NCBI RefSeq assembly: GCF_000026105.1
Contig: NC_008027.1
Span: forward strand, 5,786,501-5,850,500
DNA: 64,000 nt
From: Pseudomonas entomophila L48
Lineage (GTDB): Bacteria > Pseudomonadota > Gammaproteobacteria > Pseudomonadales > Pseudomonadaceae
Reading direction: 5' to 3'
How positions within the stretch are numbered: position 1 is the stretch's first letter; each line of letters begins with the position of its first letter. The notes under the pieces were generated by a model that was given only the letters and a program-made list of their open reading frames with translations, was not told the origin of the DNA and did not search any database. This document shows positions 57,682-64,000 of this stretch, in pieces. Both the position numbers and the translations under genes were made by a program.

Positions 57682-58932
57682 TCAGCCATGCACCAGCTTC
57701 TTGTCCACCCCCTCCCGAAACCGTGAGGCCAGGAACGGCGTGATATCCAGCGGCAACGCCTCATTGTGGACAACCCTGTCCAACAGCACCCCGGTAATGG
57801 CCGACGTAAGAATCCCGGTACGGAAGTGTCCACAGGCATTGAAATAGCCCTGCACATTATCCACAGGCCCGAGTATCGGCAGCTCATCCGGCGACCCCGG
57901 GCGCAGCCCGGCCCAGGTACGCTTGAGGTTGACCTGCGCCAGCTGCGGCACGCAGCGTATCGCCCCCTGCACCAACCCATTGATCTCCGGGAAGGTGTTG
58001 CTGACATCGAAGCCCTTCTCTTCGGTCGTGCTGCCGATCAGGATCTCGCCGTTGTCCTTCTGCGCCATGTAGCAATCACTGGTGGTCAGGCAGCCATCGA
58101 GCAGCTTGGGCAGGCGCTCGGTCAGGACGATCTGGCCCTTCACCGGCTTGACCGGAATGCTCTCCCCCGTCGCCCACTCACTGAGTTCGGCCGCCCAGGC
58201 GCCAGCAGCGTTGATCAATGTGCCGCAGTGGAACTCACCGGCTTCGGCGGTGCGCACGCCTTTGATCCGCGAGCCCTCATGCAGCACGCCCGTGATGTTC
58301 ACGTTGGGGTACAGGTCGACGCCGTTCTGCCGCGCCGCTTCCATGAACGCATCGCCCAGGCGGAACGGGCTGACCTGGTGATCGCACAAGAACTCCAGCG
58401 CACCGGTGGCCTTCAACGTCACCGCTGGCTCCGACGTGCGCAACGCATCGCGATCCAACCAGCGCACCTGATCAGCCAGGTGGGGGATCTGCTTGACGAT
58501 GTGCTCGGCGTACAGCTGGTCCTCTTCATCCTGGATGATGTATTTGAGCCCGGTGCGCTCGAACTTGAAGTCCATGCCGTGGCGCTCGATCAGTTCCTGG
58601 TGCAGCTGTGGATAAATCGCATTGGACTGCAGGGCGAAATCGAAGAAGCACTGCGGCAGGATATGCGGCGTACTGGAATCCACCGCCACCGCCGCGCCGT
58701 GGGCTTCGCGCTTGCTGCGCGTAGACATCATGCGGAAGAAAATCACCCCGCAGCCCAGCCCCACCGATTCACCGATGGCCCACAACCCGCCCGCCGAGGC
58801 ACGGGTGGCGTTGCCCGGGCGCTTGCAGTCGATCAGCGCGATCTTCAGGTTGCCGCGCTTGGACAACTGGTAGGCACAGGAGGCGCCGATCACCCCGCCG
58901 CCCGCGATGATGATGTCGTAATGCTTGTTCAT
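57682..58932 (-). CDS. hcnC: Hydrogen cyanide synthase subunit HcnC
   Basis: The 416-residue FAD protein of the DAO family (IIIAGGGVIGASCAYQLSKRG at the FAD site) is the third subunit of cyanide synthase, which oxidises glycine to HCN and CO2. The length equals known HcnC proteins (about 417) and the gene order A-B-C, with HcnB and HcnA of canonical size upstream, supports the call over a generic D-amino-acid dehydrogenase. It starts 2 bases after hcnB, with GGAGG inside hcnB. Two DnaA boxes lie within it. Confidence 0.9.
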   Translation of the reverse strand: MNKHYDIIIAGGGVIGASCAYQLSKRGNLKIALIDCKRPGNATRASAGGLWAIGESVGLGCGVIFFRMMSTRSKREAHGAAVAVDSSTPHILPQCFFDFALQSNAIYPQLHQELIERHGMDFKFERTGLKYIIQDEEDQLYAEHIVKQIPHLADQVRWLDRDALRTSEPAVTLKATGALEFLCDHQVSPFRLGDAFMEAARQNGVDLYPNVNITGVLHEGSRIKGVRTAEAGEFHCGTLINAAGAWAAELSEWATGESIPVKPVKGQIVLTERLPKLLDGCLTTSDCYMAQKDNGEILIGSTTEEKGFDVSNTFPEINGLVQGAIRCVPQLAQVNLKRTWAGLRPGSPDELPILGPVDNVQGYFNACGHFRTGILTSAITGVLLDRVVHNEALPLDITPFLASRFREGVDKKLVHG

Positions 58933-58934
58933 GC

Positions 58935-60329
58935 TCAGGCCTCCGTGGCCAGTTGTTCGAATGCGGAAAACGGAATCGGGTCTACCGGGAAGCGCGGCCG
59001 CAGCCAGCCCACGTCCTTGCGCCCAGTGGCGCTGCGCAGGCGATCGCTGCAATAGCCGACGCACATGCGCCCCTGGCAGTCGCCCATGCTCACCCGGGTG
59101 CGCATCTTCAGGCTGGCCATGTCCTGCACGCCCTGCTCCAGGGCCAGGTCGATCTGGTCACGGGTCACGTGCTCGCAGCGGCAGATCACGGTGTCGGCCT
59201 GGGGCAGGTCGATCTGCGCGGCACCACGCGCGGTGTAGCGCTCCACGCCAGAACGGAAACGCTTGATCGCCGCCAGCTTGCCCAGGTACTGCTCACGCCG
59301 TTCGATGGCATTCTCTGCATCGAGCTTGCCCATCTGCTGGAGCATCGACACCGCGGCGATGCGCCCGGTCAGCATGGCTGCCTCACCGCCACGAATACCG
59401 GCCATGTCGCCGGCCAGGTGCACATTGGGTCGGCTGCTCTGCTGCCAGACGTTGCACTCGGCACGCAGGTAGCCGTCCTCGCTGAACCCATGCGCCAGCC
59501 CCAACTGCTGGCTGAGCTGGGTGCGCGGGATGAAACCGTAGCCCACGGCCAGCGTCTGCACCGACTCGCGCTGGACGCGGGTCATGTCCGGCTTCCAGTC
59601 CTGGGTGTAGGGCGCGACGCTGACTTCGCGCAACTCCCCTTCCCCGGTGGCGCCAACCACACCCCAGCCGTAGTGCATGGGGATACCGTTGAGCTTCATG
59701 TAGGCGAGCATGCTCAGGCCATCGAGGAACAGCTGCGGCTTGTTCATCAGTGCCAGGCTTTCCTTGGCGATACGGTTGAACGAGCAGGCTTCGTACACGC
59801 CAGCGACCTTGGCGCCAGCGGCGTGCAGCTGACAAGCCACCAGCGGCAGCAGCGGCCCGGTACCGGCAATCAGGGTGCTGCCCAGAGGTTTGACCACGCC
59901 GCTCTTGATCTGCAGCTGCAGCCCACCCAGCAGGATGACACCCGGTAGCGTCCAGCCCGGGAACGGCACATTGCGTTCATGACAGCCGGCGGCCAGCAAC
60001 AGGTGGGAATAGTCGATCTCGTGCAGTTGCTCGTCACCGTCCAGCACCATCAAGCGCTGATCATCCCCACCCACCACCCGGTGGTTCAGGCGCAGGTCGA
60101 TGTGTTGGGCGCTGGCGGCGAAATCCTCGTGCAGCTTGTTCAGTGCCTTGGTGTAGCGTGGCCCCAGGTAGCCCAGGTCGACGCCCGCGCGCAATGGCCC
60201 GCGATACACCACCCCACCGGGGCGCGAAGCTTCATCGAACAACAGGCAATCGACACCATGCTCGGCCAGCTCGATGGCCGCCCCCATGCCGGCCGAGCCA
60301 CCACCGACGATCACAGGACGCAGGCTCAT
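58935..60329 (-). CDS. hcnB: Hydrogen cyanide synthase subunit HcnB
   Basis: The 464-residue flavoprotein has an N-terminal FAD site (PVIVGGGSAGMGAAIELAEHG in parts: VGGGSAGMGAA), a central pyridine-nucleotide oxidoreductase fold and a C-terminal BFD-like [2Fe-2S] segment (VICRCEHVT ... GDCQGRMCVGYC). It passes electrons from glycine oxidation with HcnA and HcnC at the cytoplasmic membrane. The ATG overlaps the hcnA stop (ATGA), and length equals known HcnB. Confidence 0.92.
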   Translation of the reverse strand: MSLRPVIVGGGSAGMGAAIELAEHGVDCLLFDEASRPGGVVYRGPLRAGVDLGYLGPRYTKALNKLHEDFAASAQHIDLRLNHRVVGGDDQRLMVLDGDEQLHEIDYSHLLLAAGCHERNVPFPGWTLPGVILLGGLQLQIKSGVVKPLGSTLIAGTGPLLPLVACQLHAAGAKVAGVYEACSFNRIAKESLALMNKPQLFLDGLSMLAYMKLNGIPMHYGWGVVGATGEGELREVSVAPYTQDWKPDMTRVQRESVQTLAVGYGFIPRTQLSQQLGLAHGFSEDGYLRAECNVWQQSSRPNVHLAGDMAGIRGGEAAMLTGRIAAVSMLQQMGKLDAENAIERREQYLGKLAAIKRFRSGVERYTARGAAQIDLPQADTVICRCEHVTRDQIDLALEQGVQDMASLKMRTRVSMGDCQGRMCVGYCSDRLRSATGRKDVGWLRPRFPVDPIPFSAFEQLATEA

Positions 60330-60640
60330 GGTCGGCCCTCCTCTTGCACGCGATTGACCTCGGTCTCCACGCGCATGCCGGGCCTCACCACCGTCTGACA
60401 GGCGCGCCGCTTGGGCCGGCCATCGATCTGCACCAGGCAGCAGTGGCAGACGCCCATGCCGCAATACGCACCACTGAGCTGCCCATGGTCATTGATTGCC
60501 AACTGCCGCAGGCCGACCGCGTTGAGCACACTGAGGACAGTTTCACCCGCGCTCGCCACGGTGGGCAGACCGTTGACCAGCAGGGTCATCTCGGCGTCGT
60601 CCAGCGGCTGAATATCGTACTTTCGTTCCAGAATCTGCAT
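60326..60640 (-). CDS. hcnA: Hydrogen cyanide synthase subunit HcnA
   Basis: The 104-residue protein is a plant-type [2Fe-2S] ferredoxin; four cysteines (60, 65, 68, 81) lie in YCGMGVCHCCLV and RRACQT. The size and the sequence ILERKYDIQPL ... GMGVCHCCLVQIDGRPKRRACQ (cited in parts) agree with HcnA, the first subunit of cyanide synthase. An RsmA-like motif overlaps the ribosome site, and an ANR-like half-palindrome lies about 60 bases upstream. It opens the hcnABC operon. Confidence 0.93.
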   Translation of the reverse strand: MQILERKYDIQPLDDAEMTLLVNGLPTVASAGETVLSVLNAVGLRQLAINDHGQLSGAYCGMGVCHCCLVQIDGRPKRRACQTVVRPGMRVETEVNRVQEEGRP

Positions 60641-60647
60641 TTCTTGT

Positions 60648-60655
60648 CGTCCTTG
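60648..60655 (-). promoter_or_regulatory. RsmA/RsmE-type site overlapping the hcnA ribosome site
   Basis: On the minus strand CAAGGACG matches the CANGGAYG recognition element of RsmA-family proteins, and its GGA is the ribosome-binding core eight to nine bases before hcnA. This predicts translational repression relieved by the Gac/Rsm small RNAs, as known for hcnA in other pseudomonads. Confidence 0.65.
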
Positions 60656-60701
60656 GTTGCTCGTGAGACGGCGACGTTAGGTGAAACGCAGTGTGAAAAC
60701 A

Positions 60702-60715
60702 TTGATCCATGCCAG
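60702..60715 (-). promoter_or_regulatory. ANR-like site upstream of hcnA
   Basis: On the minus strand CTGGC-ATGG-ATCAA carries one perfect FNR/ANR half-site (ATCAA) and one weak half. It resembles the TTGGC-N4-ATCAA anaerobox described for hcn promoters. The -10 would lie about 40 bases downstream, but no clear hexamer was seen. Confidence 0.5.
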
Positions 60716-60907
60716 ATGCCAGACGTAGGGATTTTCCTCAGATGACGAACTGCAACATGGATCACGGATTAAATGGAATATTTGAAGGTTGGGCTTGGTC
60801 GATAAGAGCGCCGCAAGTGAACCGACATCGAACTGCGCCCACCGGTTTGCAAGCGATATAAATCGACCCAGCTGCGCACCGCCCGATTGCAGCAACCGTT
60901 AAGATCA

Positions 60908-61534
60908 CTAGCCAACTGAGGCGCGGCCAACAGCACCGTGTTGCCGAACGATGCCTTTAGCCACCAGGTAATCGAAAATAGCGCCCACCACCTCGTTCAC
61001 AGTGTGCGTGCTGGTATCGAACGCCAGATTGGGTCGAACGGGGGGCTCATAAGGTGAATCTATGCCAGTGAAATTCGCAAGTTCCCCAGCCCGAGCCTTG
61101 CGATAGAGCCCCTTCGGATCACGTCGCTCACAGTCGGCGAGCGACGTGCTGAGAAACACTTCAACGTATTCATCTTCATTGAGCAGTTGGCGAACCAGAT
61201 GACGATCCTTCTCGTACGGCGATATAAATGCACAGGACACAATCAGCCCTGCATCGTTGAACAACTTGGCCACCTCGCCAACTCGGCGGATATTTTCCAC
61301 GCGATCTTGCTCGCTAAAGCCCAGGTCTTTGTTCAGCCCTTGACGCACGTTATCTCCGTCCAGCACATAGGTATGGCAGCCGCGCCGGTGCAGCCAGCCA
61401 TCCAAGGCGTTGGCAATGGTCGACTTGCCACTTCCACTGAGCCCGGTGAACCAGATAGTGCAGGGGCGATGTCCATTCATTTCGACTCTTGCCAACCGGC
61501 TGGTGGCATGACCATGCCAATGCAGATCCTTCAT
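60908..61534 (-). CDS. cysC: Adenylylsulfate kinase CysC
   Basis: The 208-residue kinase phosphorylates APS to PAPS. Marks are the P-loop GLSGSGKST (31-39), DGDNVRQGLNKDLGFS and the CysC-specific DPKGLYRKARAGE and FTGIDSPYE segments. Pseudomonads usually carry this activity in a CysNC fusion for sulfate assimilation, so a separate cysC beside asnB-like and M28-like genes suggests PAPS for a special sulfation step. It starts 15 bases after the M28-like gene and is the last gene of that operon. Confidence 0.9.
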   Translation of the reverse strand: MKDLHWHGHATSRLARVEMNGHRPCTIWFTGLSGSGKSTIANALDGWLHRRGCHTYVLDGDNVRQGLNKDLGFSEQDRVENIRRVGEVAKLFNDAGLIVSCAFISPYEKDRHLVRQLLNEDEYVEVFLSTSLADCERRDPKGLYRKARAGELANFTGIDSPYEPPVRPNLAFDTSTHTVNEVVGAIFDYLVAKGIVRQHGAVGRASVG

Positions 61535-61549
61535 ATTTCAAGCTTCCTT

Positions 61550-62671
61550 TTATTGTTGTGCTGTTGCCTGTTCAAGGATGAAACGCTCAAGCGCCTGGCA
61601 GATACCTGCAAGCTTCGGCATATCCACCGCATCTGGGAAACGGTCATCGGGATGGTGGAACAACGCATTTCCACCTTGCAGCGACAGGTAGTTCGCTTGT
61701 CGTGGGATCTGCTCACCCTCACCCGAAAGGGCACCGCCTCGCGGCGCAATGATGTCGGGTTCGATACCCTTGGCATTCAGGGCGTGCAGGAACGTCTGTT
61801 CGATCATTGCGTTTGACGCTTGCATGAAAAACAGCGGGTCATGCCGCGCGGAAAAGTTCGCCCCCAAGTGCACCCAGAGGTGCGCATCTTTGGGCAAGAC
61901 CTCCCGAACCAGCTGCTTCATTCCGAGATAACCAAGCTCATGCCCGCTGCTGACTGCAAGAATCACCGTTCGCTGCACATCGGTGTCCCGAAGGGCTGAG
62001 GCAAGGCTGACCATCGCTGCCAGCCCACCGCCCCGTTCGGACGCACAATGCCACCAGCCTGTACGAGGAGTGAATACGATGATGGGGGCAAGATCGCCCC
62101 TTGCACCCTGCTTTATCGCAACGATATTGCTTGAGCGACGGGGCTGACGAATGACCCGGGAGTGCAAGGTTGCTGCCAAGTTTTGCTCGGCCAACGCCAG
62201 CAAGCGCGCCCGTTGCTCGCCCGAGACGAAAAACGTAGGCACTTGCAAGGGGGCTTCAAAGTGCTCGGCATTAGGGGGCGTGAGGCCGGGGCGCGACCCC
62301 ATGGTGATGACGATCATCGCTGCTGCACGGCTGTTTTCGCGTATCTCGGTGAGCTGTGTATAACCCATGGTCGAACTTTGAACGACCTGAATGCCCTCGG
62401 TGGTCCGCGTGTCGATCTCCGCCTGCAGTTCCAACCGCTCCGGGAGCAGAGAGTCATGACAAGGCATGAGTTCAAACTGCTCGGTACCAATCTGTAGCTG
62501 GCAGCAGTGATCTGTGATGACGTCCAATGAAAATGGTCGGCTAACGATCTCCAGGCCCAAGCCGGTCAACGCATCGACAAACCATTGTGCTACCGCTTTA
62601 TCCTGCTCGGCACCTGTACGGTGAGGCCCCATCTGATCATACCGGGCCAGCAATTTTTCGATCTCAAGCAT
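61550..62671 (-). CDS. M28-family peptidase-like protein with altered metal ligands
   Basis: The 373-residue protein has a PA-like inserted segment (about 100-175) and an M28 aminopeptidase-like domain (about 180-370). Compared with active M28 enzymes the first ligand motif is TPRTGWW (no His-x-Asp, near 201), the bridging Asp region reads SERGGG (211-216), and the Glu-Glu pair is His-Glu (HELGYLG, 244). Only the last His (HHPDD, near 340) looks intact, so peptidase activity is doubtful. No signal peptide is seen. It lies between the asnB-like gene and cysC in one operon. Confidence 0.75.
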   Translation of the reverse strand: MLEIEKLLARYDQMGPHRTGAEQDKAVAQWFVDALTGLGLEIVSRPFSLDVITDHCCQLQIGTEQFELMPCHDSLLPERLELQAEIDTRTTEGIQVVQSSTMGYTQLTEIRENSRAAAMIVITMGSRPGLTPPNAEHFEAPLQVPTFFVSGEQRARLLALAEQNLAATLHSRVIRQPRRSSNIVAIKQGARGDLAPIIVFTPRTGWWHCASERGGGLAAMVSLASALRDTDVQRTVILAVSSGHELGYLGMKQLVREVLPKDAHLWVHLGANFSARHDPLFFMQASNAMIEQTFLHALNAKGIEPDIIAPRGGALSGEGEQIPRQANYLSLQGGNALFHHPDDRFPDAVDMPKLAGICQALERFILEQATAQQ

Positions 62672-62686
62672 TCCCTGCTCCTGAAA

Positions 62687-64000
62687 TCAGAGTGTCAAAT
62701 TGAACTGCTTTTGCAGGGAACAAGCGCTGGCCACCTGAATGAGCAGTGCATCTGCGCCCGCTTGCACGTTGGCGGGCAAGTTCGGGATGTTGTTGATCAG
62801 CGCCAGCAGCTTGCGGTTGTCATAAAACGGCAGGTCCTGAGCGGTACTGCTGTTGAGCATGTCACAGACGAATGCCTGCAAGGCACCATGGCTGGCCCGG
62901 GATATGGCCGGAGCCATGAACGGCTGTTTCTGACGATCGAAGATGCTCTGCGGAATCAGCTCACGTACCGAAGACCTGAGTAGGTGTTTTTCACGCTCGA
63001 GGTGGATTTTCTGGCTGACTGGAATGCCCGCGCAGAACTCGGCCAATGCGTGATCCAGGAACGGAGGGCGCCCTTCAATGGAGTGGGCCATTTCCATTCG
63101 ATCACCCAACACGCTGAGCATGTAGTTGGGAAACGACGTCTTGTTCCACAAGTAAAGCGATTGATTGACCTCGTCACGCCCCTTGAGCTGACGCGAAACA
63201 TCGAGCCCATCGAGGAAGGCAGCGATGCTGTCCCGGCCCTGCATCATCGAGAGGAACTCAGGTCGGTAGAATGACGAGTACAGCTTGAAGCGGCGAATAC
63301 TGCCTGCCAGTTGAGCTGGCACATAACCGAGCAAGGACCGGATAAACGCATGCTCGCTTCCCGATTCCTCCGACAACAACAGGCCGATGGAGGTCTTGTT
63401 GGCAAGTTTGAGCGCGTCCAACTTGCGCTCCAGTTCCTCACGATCCATTTCGCCAGCCTGAGACATCAGCAGGTCCTGGCGGAAGATCGGGTATCCCGCG
63501 AGAATTTCGTCGGCCCCTTCGCCGGTGAGCACGGCTTTCAACCCCTGCGCCCTGACGGCCTTCGATAGCAGGAACTTGGCGACGCCGTGCGGGTTGATAA
63601 ACAGGGACTCCGCATGCCAGACCGCCTGGTCAAAATGAGTCGCGAGATCGGCATCGCTCACATCGACGCGGTGTAGCCGCGACCCTGTGAAGTCCGCCAT
63701 TTCCCGAGCCATGTCGAACTCGTCATAGAGTCCGTCGTTGAAGGAGATGGTAAAGGCATCCAGGGGTTTCCCAGCCAGCGCGTTGGCCATGCCCAATATG
63801 CTGCAGGAGTCCAGACCTCCGCTGAGGTAGCAACCCACTGGCACATCGGCATCCAGACGTAGCCTGACCGCATCGGCGAACAGCGCCTTGAACGGTTCCA
63901 CATAGTCCTGCGGGCTGCGCTTGTCCTGCGCAAGTGTTGCCTGCGTGGCAAAGGTGGTGTCCCAATAGCCAACGGTTCGCACATGCCCTGTGCTTGCCAG
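62687..64000 (-). CDS. Asparagine synthetase B-like protein, partial (C-terminal part)
   Basis: The visible 437 or so residues are the synthetase domain of the glutamine-hydrolysing AsnB family. The ATP-binding PP-loop is YLSGGLDSCSILG, and LTGEGADEILAGYP and EGRPPFLDHAL are typical. The frame remains open to the right edge (ASTGHVRTVGYWD precedes it), so the N-terminal glutaminase lies beyond the window. The protein may form amides in a metabolite or glycan rather than free asparagine. It ends 15 bases before the M28-like gene. Confidence 0.85.
   Translation of the reverse strand: MASTGHVRTVGYWDTTFATQATLAQDKRSPQDYVEPFKALFADAVRLRLDADVPVGCYLSGGLDSCSILGMANALAGKPLDAFTISFNDGLYDEFDMAREMADFTGSRLHRVDVSDADLATHFDQAVWHAESLFINPHGVAKFLLSKAVRAQGLKAVLTGEGADEILAGYPIFRQDLLMSQAGEMDREELERKLDALKLANKTSIGLLLSEESGSEHAFIRSLLGYVPAQLAGSIRRFKLYSSFYRPEFLSMMQGRDSIAAFLDGLDVSRQLKGRDEVNQSLYLWNKTSFPNYMLSVLGDRMEMAHSIEGRPPFLDHALAEFCAGIPVSQKIHLEREKHLLRSSVRELIPQSIFDRQKQPFMAPAISRASHGALQAFVCDMLNSSTAQDLPFYDNRKLLALINNIPNLPANVQAGADALLIQVASACSLQKQFNLTL

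Noticed and set aside
57682..58932. Annotation as a generic D-amino-acid dehydrogenase (DadA-like)
   Set aside because: The family is the same, but subunit sizes, order and the adjacent HcnA and HcnB fit cyanide synthase better.

Overview
The window reads as chromosomal DNA of a fluorescent pseudomonad of the Pseudomonas putida group. GC content is high. Gene content and order (phoU-pstBAC-pstS, purK-purE, aspA, acetylpolyamine amidohydrolase, pycAB, zwf, uvrD, cls, cfa, lpd) recall, from memory, the oriC-proximal end of P. putida-group chromosomes. An hcnABC hydrogen cyanide synthase operon directly after lpd points to a cyanogenic member such as the P. entomophila/P. mosselii branch. That placement is inference. 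No rRNA, tRNA or CRISPR array was seen.

Layout. 0-7.3 kb: high-affinity phosphate uptake genes on the minus strand (pstS alone, then pstC-pstA-pstB-phoU), with PhoB boxes before pstS and pstC. 7.4-15.8 kb: housekeeping and metabolism (MHS-type transporter, thioesterase, hexose-phosphate mutarotase, purEK, LysR regulator divergent from aspA). 15.8-21.7 kb: a type VI secretion islet, vgrG-DUF4123 adaptor-lipoprotein-class 3 lipase, probably an effector with its adaptor and immunity protein. 21.9-29.4 kb: AraC regulator, polyamine deacetylation and binding genes, a low-GC orphan gene, a stop-interrupted reading frame, a MocR regulator divergent from a PaiB-like gene, and two acetyltransferases. 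29.5-36.7 kb: two-subunit pyruvate carboxylase, LysR regulator, HexR-type regulator divergent from zwf across a HexR-like palindrome. 36.9-46.8 kb: a GGDEF/EAL protein, UvrD helicase, Tim44-like protein, SUKH protein, CPA2 antiporter and a thioesterase.

46.8-54.8 kb: a 166-bp palindromic MITE-like element sits exactly at the shared stop codon of two convergent genes, followed by pdxY, a CobW GTPase and a Zur-type zinc-starvation locus (zigA-DUF1826 divergent from a small exported protein and folE2), then cls. 54.8-64 kb: cfa, lpd behind a GntR-type palindrome, hcnABC with ANR-like and RsmA-like sites, and the downstream part of an asnB-M28-like-cysC operon that runs off the right edge and may belong to a specialised metabolite or glycan cluster.

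Two repeat themes run through the window. REP-type inverted pairs lie in many intergenic gaps. The DnaA-box 9-mer TTATCCACA occurs far more often than base composition predicts, and appears as a five-unit, 12-bp tandem array inside the MocR linker. Start codons were chosen mainly from visible Shine-Dalgarno sequences and family lengths.
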